NCBI RefSeq assembly: GCF_014764365.1
Contig: NZ_CP061718.1
Coordinates: 2,248,501-2,312,500 of the forward strand
DNA from: Roseococcus microcysteis
GTDB taxonomy: Bacteria > Pseudomonadota > Alphaproteobacteria > Acetobacterales > Acetobacteraceae
Length of the DNA stretch: 64,000 nucleotides
Direction of reading: 5' to 3'
Every line of letters starts with the position of its first letter. Positions within the stretch are counted from its first letter, which is position 1. The notes beneath the pieces were generated by a model. That model was not told the DNA's origin. It did no database searches and saw only the letters and a list, made by a program, of their open reading frames with translations. Shown here piece after piece: positions 57,404 to 64,000 of this stretch. The translations under genes and the position numbers were made by a program.

Positions 57404-58222
57404 GTGCCGAGCCCTGACATCATCACACCGAGCCAGCTTGCCCGGCTTCTCGGAACGCCAGACGCGCCGATCATCCTGGACGTCCGCACCGACGAGGATT
57501 TCGCCCGAGACCCCCGCACCCTGCCGGGGGCGCTTCGCCGCGACTTCCGCTCCGTTGCCTCCTGGGCGGGCGATTTCGCTGGGCGCCCCCTGGCCGTCAT
57601 CTGCCAACGCGGCCTCAAGCTGAGCCAGGGCGTGGCCGCTTGGCTCCGCCATGCGGGCAGCACCGCCGAGGCGCTGGAGGGTGGCTTCAAGGCCTGGGCG
57701 GCCGGCGGTGGCCTGCTCGTCCGACTGGACCACGTGCCGCCGCGCGACGCCCAGGGCCGCACGGTCTGGGTCACGCGCGCCCGCCCCAAAATCGACCGCA
57801 TCGCCTGCCCCTGGCTGATCCGTCGCTTCATGGATCCGGCCGCGGTGTTCCTCTTCGTCGCTCCGTCCGAGGTGCCGGCTGTCGCCGAGCGCTTCGGCGC
57901 CACGCCCTTCGACATCGATGGCGTGTTCTGGAGCCACCGTGACGAACTCTGCACCTTCGACGTCATGATCGAGGAGTTCGGCTTGGCCTCCGACCCGCTG
58001 CTGCGGCTGGCGGCCATAGTGCGCGGCGCCGACACCGCACGGCACGACCTGGCGCCCGAGGCGGCGGGGCTATTGGCCGCCTCGCTCGGCCTCTCGCGCA
58101 TGTATCGGGAGGATCTGGCGCAGCTCGACGCCGCGATGGGCCTCTACGACGCCTTCTATCGCTGGGCGCGCGACGCCACGGCCGAGACCCACAACTGGCC
58201 CACATCAGGAAGCAAGGCATGA
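57404..58222 (+). CDS. Rhodanese-ChrB chromate resistance protein
   Basis: A 272-residue protein. Residues 1-105 form a rhodanese domain, with Cys in VICQRGLKLSQG as its active loop, and the C-terminal 160 residues form a ChrB domain (RARPKIDRIACPWLIRRFMD, DELCTFDVMIEEFGL). ChrB acts in chromate response with the ChrA transporter next to it. The GTG at 57404 has AAGGAGG seven bases upstream, and its stop overlaps the ChrA start (ATGA). Confidence 0.9.
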   Translation: MPSPDIITPSQLARLLGTPDAPIILDVRTDEDFARDPRTLPGALRRDFRSVASWAGDFAGRPLAVICQRGLKLSQGVAAWLRHAGSTAEALEGGFKAWAAGGGLLVRLDHVPPRDAQGRTVWVTRARPKIDRIACPWLIRRFMDPAAVFLFVAPSEVPAVAERFGATPFDIDGVFWSHRDELCTFDVMIEEFGLASDPLLRLAAIVRGADTARHDLAPEAAGLLAASLGLSRMYREDLAQLDAAMGLYDAFYRWARDATAETHNWPTSGSKA

Positions 58223-59592
58223 ACCCCGACACCGCCAACAAGGCCGGAGCGACTCCCCGCACGCTGGCGGAGGCGCAACTGCCTTCCTTCGCCGAGGCAC
58301 TGCGCGTCTGGTGGCGCATCGGACTGCTGTCCTTCGGCGGCCCGGCCTGGCAGATCGCGCTGCTGCACCGCGAGGTGGTGGACCAGCGGCGCTGGGTTTC
58401 CGATGCGCGCTTCCTCCACGCGCTGAGCTTCTGCAACCTGCTGCCGGGGCCTGAGGCGCAGCAGCTCGCCACCTATCTCGGCTGGCTGCTGCATGGGGTG
58501 CGTGGCGGGTTGGCCGCCGGGATGCTGTTCATCCTGCCCGGCGCCGTGGTGATGCTGGCACTGTCCGTCATCTACGTCACCTTCGGCCAGGTGCCGGTCG
58601 TAGCCGCGCTGTTCTTTGGGCTGAAGGCGGCCGTGTTGGTGCTGGTGGTGGAGGCGCTGCTGCGGGTGGCGCGCCGCGCGCTCAAGACCAGCGCGGCCTG
58701 GGCCATGGCCGGGGCGGCCTTCCTCGCGCTGTTCGCCTTCAGCGTCCCATTCCCCCTCGTCGTGCTGGGCGCGGCCCTCATTGGCTATCTGGCGCCCGGG
58801 GCCTTCCGCGCCAGCGACCACGGCAAGGCCAAGGACGGCCCGCCCGCCCTGCTGGACGCCGTGCTGGCCGCCGACCCAGGCCGCCCCGCACGGCTGGCCG
58901 CGCAGGCCTGGCGCGCGGGCTGGGTGGCGGTGGTGCTCTGGCTGCTGCCCACGGCGGTGCTGATGCTGGCCGTGGGCGGCGTCTTTGCCGATATCGCTTG
59001 GTTCTTCTCGGTGATGGCGGTGGTGACGGTGGGCGGCGCCTATGCCGTGCTCGCCTATGTCGCGCAGGAAGCGGTGCAGGGATATGGCTGGCTGAGCGCC
59101 GATCAGATGCTCGTCGGATTGGGGCTAGCGGAGACCACGCCGGGCCCGCTGATCCTGGTGCTGCAGTTCGTGGGCTTCCTGGCGGGGCATGGTGCTGCGG
59201 GCATTCTCTACGGCGTGCTCGCCTCAGTGCTGGTGCTGTGGGTGACCTTCGCGCCGTGCTTCGCCTGGATCCTCCTGGGCGCGCCCTTTGTCGAGCGGCT
59301 GCACGGCAATCGCAAGCTGACTGGCGCGCTCGCCGCCGTGACGGCAGCGGTGGTGGGCGTCATCCTGAACCTGGCGCTGTGGTTCGGGCTGCGGGTGCTG
59401 TTCGCCGAGGTGCGGGAGGTGCGCTTCGGCCCTCTCTCGCTGGACGTGCCCATGCCCGGCAGCCTGGATGTGCTTGCGCTCGCCCTGGCCGCGCTGGCCG
59501 CGCTGTGCGTGTTCCGGCTGAAGCTCGGCCTCATCCGGACGCTCGGCGTGACGGCGGCGGCGGGACTCGCCGCGAAGCTCGTGCTGGGGTGA
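58219..59592 (+). CDS. chrA: ChrA chromate transporter
   Basis: A 457-residue inner-membrane chromate efflux protein with two homologous halves. The family marks are WWRIGLLSFGGPAWQIALLH and LLPGPEAQQLATYLGW in the first half, and GLGLAETTPGPLILVLQFVG in the second. About ten membrane helices are expected. The gene overlaps the ChrB start and the remnant MFS start (TGATG), so all three were one unit. Confidence 0.95.
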   Translation: MNPDTANKAGATPRTLAEAQLPSFAEALRVWWRIGLLSFGGPAWQIALLHREVVDQRRWVSDARFLHALSFCNLLPGPEAQQLATYLGWLLHGVRGGLAAGMLFILPGAVVMLALSVIYVTFGQVPVVAALFFGLKAAVLVLVVEALLRVARRALKTSAAWAMAGAAFLALFAFSVPFPLVVLGAALIGYLAPGAFRASDHGKAKDGPPALLDAVLAADPGRPARLAAQAWRAGWVAVVLWLLPTAVLMLAVGGVFADIAWFFSVMAVVTVGGAYAVLAYVAQEAVQGYGWLSADQMLVGLGLAETTPGPLILVLQFVGFLAGHGAAGILYGVLASVLVLWVTFAPCFAWILLGAPFVERLHGNRKLTGALAAVTAAVVGVILNLALWFGLRVLFAEVREVRFGPLSLDVPMPGSLDVLALALAALAALCVFRLKLGLIRTLGVTAAAGLAAKLVLG

Positions 59593-59831
59593 TGCGTGGC
59601 GTAGCAGGTGGCAGCCCGATCCGGCGGATTCTCGTCGCGCGCGGGCTGCGCGACTTCGGCGATGGCCTGGTGGCGATCCTGCTGCCGGCCTACCTGCTGG
59701 CACTCGGCTTCGGTGCGGCCGAGGCGGGGGCGGTGACAACGCTGGCGCCGCTTGGCTCGGCTTTGATGACGCTGAGGGCCGTTGTTGCCGTCGCTCGGCT
59801 CGATCCGCGCCGCCTGCTCAGTGCTGGCTGA
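59592..59831 (+). pseudogene. Truncated MFS transporter fragment
   Basis: A 79-residue open frame with two hydrophobic segments and the MFS start pattern RILVARGLRDFGDGLVAILL, then AYLLALGFGAAEAGAVTTLA. Full MFS proteins have about 400 residues, so the rest has been lost at 59831. It starts on the last base of the chrA stop (TGATG). MFS genes are frequent after chrA, so it is a real gene that was cut. Confidence 0.8.
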
Positions 59832-60138
59832 CGACCGTCAGCAGGCTCGATTTCGCCGTGGCGGCGTGCGCTACCTGCATATGACATCCTCATCCTTCGC
59901 CTACGCCGGGGTGAGGGCACGACGCTGGTGCTGATCGCGCTGGCCGTCGTAATCGTCGGACAGCTGCCTTCACCTACCTGCCAGTGATGAACGCCATCTT
60001 TGGATCAACCCCGCTGACGTTGGCCGACGGAGCGCTGATCCTTGCCGTCGGCGTGGTGAGCTTCGTGCTACTGGAGATCGAGAAGCTCTTCCTCGCAACC
60101 GTTTCCGGGGGAAATTGCCCGGACGGTCGGGGCATCCG
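59832..60138 (+). pseudogene. Decayed P-type ATPase C-terminus and deletion scar
   Basis: After the MFS fragment, this gap carries TLVLIALAVVIVGQL and then, after one lost base near 59971, FTYLPVMNAIFGSTPLTLAD and VVSFVLLEIEKL, the typical C-terminal membrane helices of cation P-type ATPases. Only the last 60-70 residues remain, and the upstream part is gone. It is best explained by a deletion joining two unrelated genes. The transcript end overlaps the convergent CBS gene. Confidence 0.65.
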
Positions 60139-60555
60139 TCACCCTCCCGCTGTGGGCCCGTCGATGTAGCGGACCACCAGGTCACGCAGCGTGACGATGC
60201 CGACCAACTGCCTGCCATCGACCACCAGCGTGTGCGTCTGGCCGAGGCGTTGCATGAGGCGGATTGCATATCTCACCCCCATCTCTGCATCCACGCTCAG
60301 GGCGGGCTTGCACATCACCTCGTAGAGGTGGGTGCGTGACGGCACGCGGTTGCCGTTGACCACTTCCCGCGCGATGTCCCCCACCAGCACAAGGCCGTAC
60401 TCGTCACGCTCATTGCGCCGTTCCACCACCAGAGAACTGATATTGCGCTCGCGCATCATGGCCAGCGCATCGCTCACTGTGGTGAGGCCGTCCACGACCA
60501 CGGCATCGGGCGTCATCGCCTCGCGCACCGGCAGGTGATACTGCTCGCCCTTCAC
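60139..60555 (-). CDS. CBS-domain pair protein
   Basis: A 138-residue protein with two CBS repeats (VREAMTPDAVVVDGLTTVSD and YEVMCKPALSVDAEMGVRYA), each ending in a sheet pattern (LVLVGDIAREVV, LVGIVTLRDLVVRYI). CBS pairs bind adenine nucleotides and regulate partner proteins. GTG start at 60555 overlaps the PII-like stop (GTGA). It closes the ump-type operon and may control the transporter. Confidence 0.9.
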   Translation of the reverse strand: MKGEQYHLPVREAMTPDAVVVDGLTTVSDALAMMRERNISSLVVERRNERDEYGLVLVGDIAREVVNGNRVPSRTHLYEVMCKPALSVDAEMGVRYAIRLMQRLGQTHTLVVDGRQLVGIVTLRDLVVRYIDGPTAGG

Positions 60556-60902
60556 AGCTTGTCCTCCACTTGCTTCGCCAGGAAGCGGATCTGCGCTTCC
60601 AGCCCAACCGCGTCCTCGATCGCAATCTGGAAGGCAATGCCGGCGCCTGGCTCGGCGTCGAACCCCCCCGCCTTGGCGATCGCTTCCAGGATGCCGCGCG
60701 CCAGGTGTTCCTCCACCACCAGAAGCACGATGTCGCGCTGGCTGGCGAGGTCCAGGCCGAAGAAGGTCTTCTTCGCCTTCAGCCCCTCGCCGCGCGCGCT
60801 GGGGATGGTGGTGGCCCCCGTGGCGCCGGCCTCGCGGGCGGCTTTCAGAACCTCATCGAGGCGGTCATCCTCGACAAGGACAAGTAGAAGCTTAAACCGC
60901 AT
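60552..60902 (-). CDS. PII-like signalling protein
   Basis: A 116-residue GlnB-like protein (RFKLLLVLVEDDRLDEVLKA, TTIPSARGEGLKAKKTFFGL, RDIVLLVVEEHLARGILEAI). The ferredoxin-like fold pattern is present, but the T-loop lacks the Tyr used by true PII for uridylylation. It is probably a PII-like regulator of the adjacent DUF1538 pair, as in other ump operons. It overlaps the 3' end of the upstream membrane protein by 11 bases. Confidence 0.85.
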   Translation of the reverse strand: MRFKLLLVLVEDDRLDEVLKAAREAGATGATTIPSARGEGLKAKKTFFGLDLASQRDIVLLVVEEHLARGILEAIAKAGGFDAEPGAGIAFQIAIEDAVGLEAQIRFLAKQVEDKL

Positions 60903-61674
60903 CGATTCCTCCCCGGTTCTGACCTCGCTGAAGCCGCGCCTGCACCGCCGAGAAGGCGAGCACACTGGCCACGGGCGACAGCAGGGCAAACAAGATTACG
61001 CCAAAACCATCCGTCAGGGGATCGCGTCCAGGGATGGCGGTGGCCACGCCCACCGCGAAGGCCGCCACCATGGGCACGGTGACCACCGATGTCGCAAAGC
61101 CGCCGCAGTCAAAAGCGAGCGGCACGAGTTGCCGCGGCGCAAGCGCGACGAGGACCGCGATCAGGCTGACCAGCCCTGCCACCGCCCACGGCAGCGGCAA
61201 GCCGGTGACGATCCGAAGCGTACCCAGAAGCAGCCCTAGCGAGACGCCGGCCGCCACCACAAGCCGCAGCGCCATCGGACGCAGCGTGCCACCCGTCATC
61301 GCCCCCACCCGCTCGGCAATGGCCGTCAGCGCGGGCTCGACCATGGTGGTGGCGAAGCCCAGCGTCGCGGCGAACAGGTATAGCCAGAGGAAGCGCGTCC
61401 ATGGCACCTCGCCATCGGGCGCGGCGGCGAGGCCTGGGGCGGTCAACCGTTCCGACAGATCTGCACCGATGGGCAGCAGCGACCATTCCAGCCCCAGCCG
61501 GAACAACGCGAGGCCCAGGAGCACGTAGGCGGCACCAATCAGCACTCGCGGAAGGTGCGGCGGCCGTCGGCGCAGGATGAAGGCCTGGAACCCACCTACC
61601 ACCAGCACGACCGGCGCCGCATCCAACAGCGTCGCCACAAGCGCTGCAAGCAGGTCAGCCGCCATGGAATTCAT
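60892..61674 (-). CDS. DUF1538 membrane protein, UmpB-like
   Basis: A 260-residue protein with about seven membrane helices, containing the repeated DUF1538 motif EPALTAIAERVGAMTGG and GFATTMVEP, with FDCGGFATSVVTVPMVAAF and DPLTDGFGVILFALLSP. Pairs of DUF1538 proteins (UmpAB) have been described as a two-part Na+/H+ antiporter in Halomonas. Its ATG overlaps the UmpA-like stop (ATGA). Antiport is inferred from the family. Confidence 0.85.
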   Translation of the reverse strand: MNSMAADLLAALVATLLDAAPVVLVVGGFQAFILRRRPPHLPRVLIGAAYVLLGLALFRLGLEWSLLPIGADLSERLTAPGLAAAPDGEVPWTRFLWLYLFAATLGFATTMVEPALTAIAERVGAMTGGTLRPMALRLVVAAGVSLGLLLGTLRIVTGLPLPWAVAGLVSLIAVLVALAPRQLVPLAFDCGGFATSVVTVPMVAAFAVGVATAIPGRDPLTDGFGVILFALLSPVASVLAFSAVQARLQRGQNRGGIDAV

Positions 61675-62408
61675 CCGCCGAGCACCAGCGCACCCAGGAT
61701 GACAACCAGCATGGGCATCAGGCTCGCCAGCGCCACCACGCCGAAGCCGTCCGCGAGAGGTCGCCTTCCGCCGATGACGGTGGCCAAGCCGATGCCCAGC
61801 GCCGCGATCAGCGGAATGTTGATGGCCGAGGTCGCCGCCGCCCCCGCATCGAAGGCCACGCCGAGCAGCGGCGTATCATGCACCAGTCCGACCATGGCGA
61901 CGAGGCCGTAGCCGCCGAGCAGGAACCACCAGGCGGGCCAGCCCAGGATGATGCGCAGGCAGCCCAGCACCACCGCAGCGCCGACGGCGGCGGAGGCGGC
62001 ATAGCGCAGCACCGCCGCGGTCCGGGCCGCCCCCTCCGCGCCGCCCTCGATCAGGCCGGCCTGCGCCGCTGCCGCGCCGGCCTTCGCCGTGACGGCATAC
62101 AGCGCCGGTTCTGCCACCGTGCTGCCGAAGCCAATGGCAAAGGCGAAGGCGAGCAACAGGAAGATGTTTCCACGCCGTGCAAACACGTCGGCCAGCGCCT
62201 CGCCGAGCGGGAACAGGCTCATGGCCAAGCCGCGCACAAAAAAGGTGAGGCCCAGCACGACCAGCAGAGCGCCGACAAGTTTCGTTTCGATATCGGGCGG
62301 CGGTGCGCGCAACACAACGGCGTAAAAGAAGCCAACCACCAGCAACAGAGGCACGAGGTCCCTCAGGTTTTCCAGCAGCACCCGGACCAACCCCGGAAGT
62401 CGCTCCAT
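61671..62408 (-). CDS. DUF1538 membrane protein, UmpA-like
   Basis: A 245-residue partner of the next gene, with the same repeat GFGSTVAEPALYAVTAKAG, and FDAGAAATSAINIPLIAALG and RPLADGFGVVALASLMPMLV. About six to seven membrane helices. It is the first gene of the four-gene minus-strand unit. The upstream 100 bases separate it from the divergent universal stress gene and likely hold both promoters. Confidence 0.85.
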   Translation of the reverse strand: MERLPGLVRVLLENLRDLVPLLLVVGFFYAVVLRAPPPDIETKLVGALLVVLGLTFFVRGLAMSLFPLGEALADVFARRGNIFLLLAFAFAIGFGSTVAEPALYAVTAKAGAAAAQAGLIEGGAEGAARTAAVLRYAASAAVGAAVVLGCLRIILGWPAWWFLLGGYGLVAMVGLVHDTPLLGVAFDAGAAATSAINIPLIAALGIGLATVIGGRRPLADGFGVVALASLMPMLVVILGALVLGG

Positions 62409-62507
62409 ACTGTTGCACCTCCCCTGTCGTGGGAGGCTCGCTGGCCTTGCCCCAAACTTCGATCACCACCTACATAGGTGACGACACCTTGGTTGAGGAG
62501 ACGAAAA

Positions 62508-63371
62508 ATGCGCCTGCTCTGCGCAACCGACCTTTCCTCCCGCTCGGACCGCGCTGTGCGCCGCGCAGCCATCCTCGCGAAGGAGACCGGGGCGGAGCTG
62601 GTGCTGCTTTCGGTGGTGGATGATGACCGGCCTGAACTCCTCCTCGCGAGCGAGCGGCGCGACGTGACCCATCAACTCGCGGACCAGGCACGCGGCATGC
62701 CGGAGATGCAGGGCCTCAACCCGCGCTTGCGGGTGGAGGTGGGTGACCCGTTCGATGCGATCATCCGCGCAGCCGATGAGGAGAAGGCGGACCTCGTCGT
62801 GATGGGCGAGCATCGTCGGCGCCTGCTGCGGGACATGTTCATCGGCACGACGATCGAGCGCGTGATGCGCCTGGGCGGCCGACCGGTGCTGATGGTGAAC
62901 CGCCCGTCAGAGCGTCCTTACCGCCAGGTGCTGGCTGCCGTGGACATCTCCGAGCCATCCGCCTCGGCGCTCCGCGCGGCGACCCGGCTTGGCTTCGCAA
63001 AGCGTGGAGACCTCACGGTCTTTCACGCCTTCCTGCAGCCCGGGCGAGGCAGCATGGTGCTCGCGGGCCTCACTTCGGAAGCCATCGCAGGCCATGTGAC
63101 CGCGACTGCCGTGCAGGCCCGGACGGATGTGAGCCAGTACCTCCGAGGGCTCGATGTCGATCTGGGACCACAATTGCCGCCGATCGTGGTGCATGAGGGT
63201 ACGCCGGCGGAGGCGCTCAAGGAGACGGTAGCGCGCCTTTCGCCCGATCTTGTGGTGATGGGTACCCGCGCTCACGGTGCCATTGGACGATTGCTGCTCG
63301 GCAGCACCGCCGAGGAGGCGCTGCGGACGCTCGATTGCGACGTTCTGGCGGTGCCGCCCGACGCAGAATGA
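62508..63371 (+). CDS. Tandem universal stress protein
   Basis: A 287-residue protein made of two UspA domains. The nucleotide-binding signatures are VMGEHRRRLLRDMFIGTTIE at about residue 100 and VMGTRAHGAIGRLLLGSTAE at about 250. The ATG at 62508 has GGAG eight bases upstream; the earlier frame start at 62478 lacks one. Such proteins act in stress survival. It is divergent from the ump operon. Confidence 0.93.
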   Translation: MRLLCATDLSSRSDRAVRRAAILAKETGAELVLLSVVDDDRPELLLASERRDVTHQLADQARGMPEMQGLNPRLRVEVGDPFDAIIRAADEEKADLVVMGEHRRRLLRDMFIGTTIERVMRLGGRPVLMVNRPSERPYRQVLAAVDISEPSASALRAATRLGFAKRGDLTVFHAFLQPGRGSMVLAGLTSEAIAGHVTATAVQARTDVSQYLRGLDVDLGPQLPPIVVHEGTPAEALKETVARLSPDLVVMGTRAHGAIGRLLLGSTAEEALRTLDCDVLAVPPDAE

Positions 63372-63393
63372 CGATGGTGGGCGCATCGCATGA

Positions 63394-63741
63394 ATGAGCC
63401 AGATCATGACCAAACCGTGGAACTGGGGCAGTCCCGACCGACCGGAGGGGCCTGAACCCGAAAGACCTACCCCCTTGGAGCTGACAAGGAGGCTGGCGTG
63501 GCGGACCGGGCTGCTCGGGGCCGGGATGTTCCTTGCACTGACAGATGATCCATCACGCAACCTGAGAATGAATGCAGTCGCGTATCTCGTAGCTTTGGTT
63601 TGGTGCCGCTGCGACGGCGCCTTCTCGGCTGGGCGGTGGGGCGCAGCAGCCTTCGAGGCGGTCATCTGGTACCTCGCGGCTGTGGGGTTTGCGCGGCTGC
63701 TGGTACTGGCGTTTGGAAGTCCGTCCGCATCACTGCCGTAG
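63394..63741 (+). CDS. Small membrane protein, 115 aa
   Basis: A protein with a hydrophilic Pro/Glu-rich start (RPEGPEPERPTPLELTRR) and two or three weak hydrophobic segments (AYLVALVWC, AVIWYLAAVGFARLLVLA). It lies 22 bases after the stress protein gene and may share its transcript. An alternative start is Met5 (63406). No family recognised. Confidence 0.5.
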   Translation: MSQIMTKPWNWGSPDRPEGPEPERPTPLELTRRLAWRTGLLGAGMFLALTDDPSRNLRMNAVAYLVALVWCRCDGAFSAGRWGAAAFEAVIWYLAAVGFARLLVLAFGSPSASLP

Positions 63742-63845
63742 ACGTCTGTCCAGCAGCCGCTCCGCCATATTGTTTGATGCGCATCAATGCATCTGCCGCG
63801 ATGGCCGGCGAGAGTTCCGGCTCGCCCAAGCAGATGGAGGACAAG

Positions 63846-64000
63846 ATGCCCGAGATCGACGGCCAGGACGAAACCCAAATCCGCGAGATCGCCTATTTCC
63901 TATGGCTGAACGAAGGCTGCCCGGAGGGGCGCGCCGATGATCATTGGACGCTAGCCTGCGGCATGCTCAACGTATCGATGCCTGCGGCCGGCGAGCCACA
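63846..64000 (+). CDS. DUF2934-like protein, 3' partial
   Basis: The N-terminal 51 residues are visible: PEIDGQDETQIREIAYFLWL and then EGCPEGRADDHWTLACGML. The pattern AYFLW-x-x-EG-x-P-EGRADDHW is the DUF2934 signature. GGAGG is five bases before the ATG at 63846. The C-terminus is cut by the window end. Confidence 0.85.
   Translation, partial: MPEIDGQDETQIREIAYFLWLNEGCPEGRADDHWTLACGMLNVSMPAAGEP

Overview
This is a very GC-rich window (about 70% G+C by eye) from an alphaproteobacterium, most likely an Acetobacteraceae member such as a Roseomonas relative. The assignment is an inference from base composition, gene families such as the DUF2924/serine recombinase/DUF3489 set, and the overlapping start-stop junctions. 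It has three parts: chromosome, a siphovirus-like prophage with cargo, and chromosome again.

Left chromosome (1-3856): the end of lspA, then a compact plus-strand run encoding a DsbA-like oxidoreductase, an M23 peptidase, a YnfA-type membrane protein, a small DUF2946-like protein, a PCuAC copper chaperone, a SCO1-type copper chaperone and a small unknown protein. PCuAC and SCO1 point to copper delivery to cytochrome oxidase; the first genes are envelope functions.

Prophage (about 3863-50503): a long minus-strand late operon runs from the small terminase (26759) down to the tail spike (3863). It encodes terminase, gpW-like protein, lambda-type portal, a protease/major-capsid fusion, a decoration protein, a lysozyme-like protein, connectors, tail tube, a gpG/gpGT pair made by -1 frameshifting on GGGAAAC, the tape measure and the tail tip. 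A four-gene cassette (PIN protein, XRE-ImmA fusion, GIY-YIG-like protein, small protein) is wedged between the tail tube and tail chaperone genes, like a moron. Short plus-strand genes (26886-28708) precede two tandem ParB-methyltransferase fusions. The minus-strand replication operon (31743-46019) encodes a sigma-like factor, a Sak4-like ATPase, an SSB-like protein, a PD-(D/E)XK nuclease, a RecD/Dda-type helicase, a Toprim primase-ATPase and a RuvC-like resolvase. Two insertion sequences (IS256 and IS5 type) have split genes in this operon. Their ends, target duplications and the broken reading frames can be read and rejoined. The divergent plus-strand operon (46275-50503) carries ImmA and XRE proteins, a probable lysogeny switch, and ends in DUF2924, a large serine recombinase and a small HTH-like protein.

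Defence-like cargo (50637-56842): a solitary DNA methyltransferase with an RHH-like N-terminus, a coupled minus-strand operon (unknown 484-aa protein, McrB-like AAA+ ATPase, McrC-like nuclease), and a 349-aa plus-strand protein with an unassigned N-terminal domain and a coiled coil. It resembles a modification-dependent restriction system with partners I cannot name.

Right chromosome (56843-64000): rhodanese-ChrB and ChrA for chromate, a scar with fragments of an MFS transporter and a P-type ATPase, a four-gene operon of two DUF1538 (UmpA/UmpB-like) membrane proteins with a PII-like and a CBS protein, a tandem universal stress protein, a small membrane protein and the start of a DUF2934 protein. 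I saw no rRNA, tRNA or CRISPR array. Attachment sites for the recombinase could not be identified by eye.
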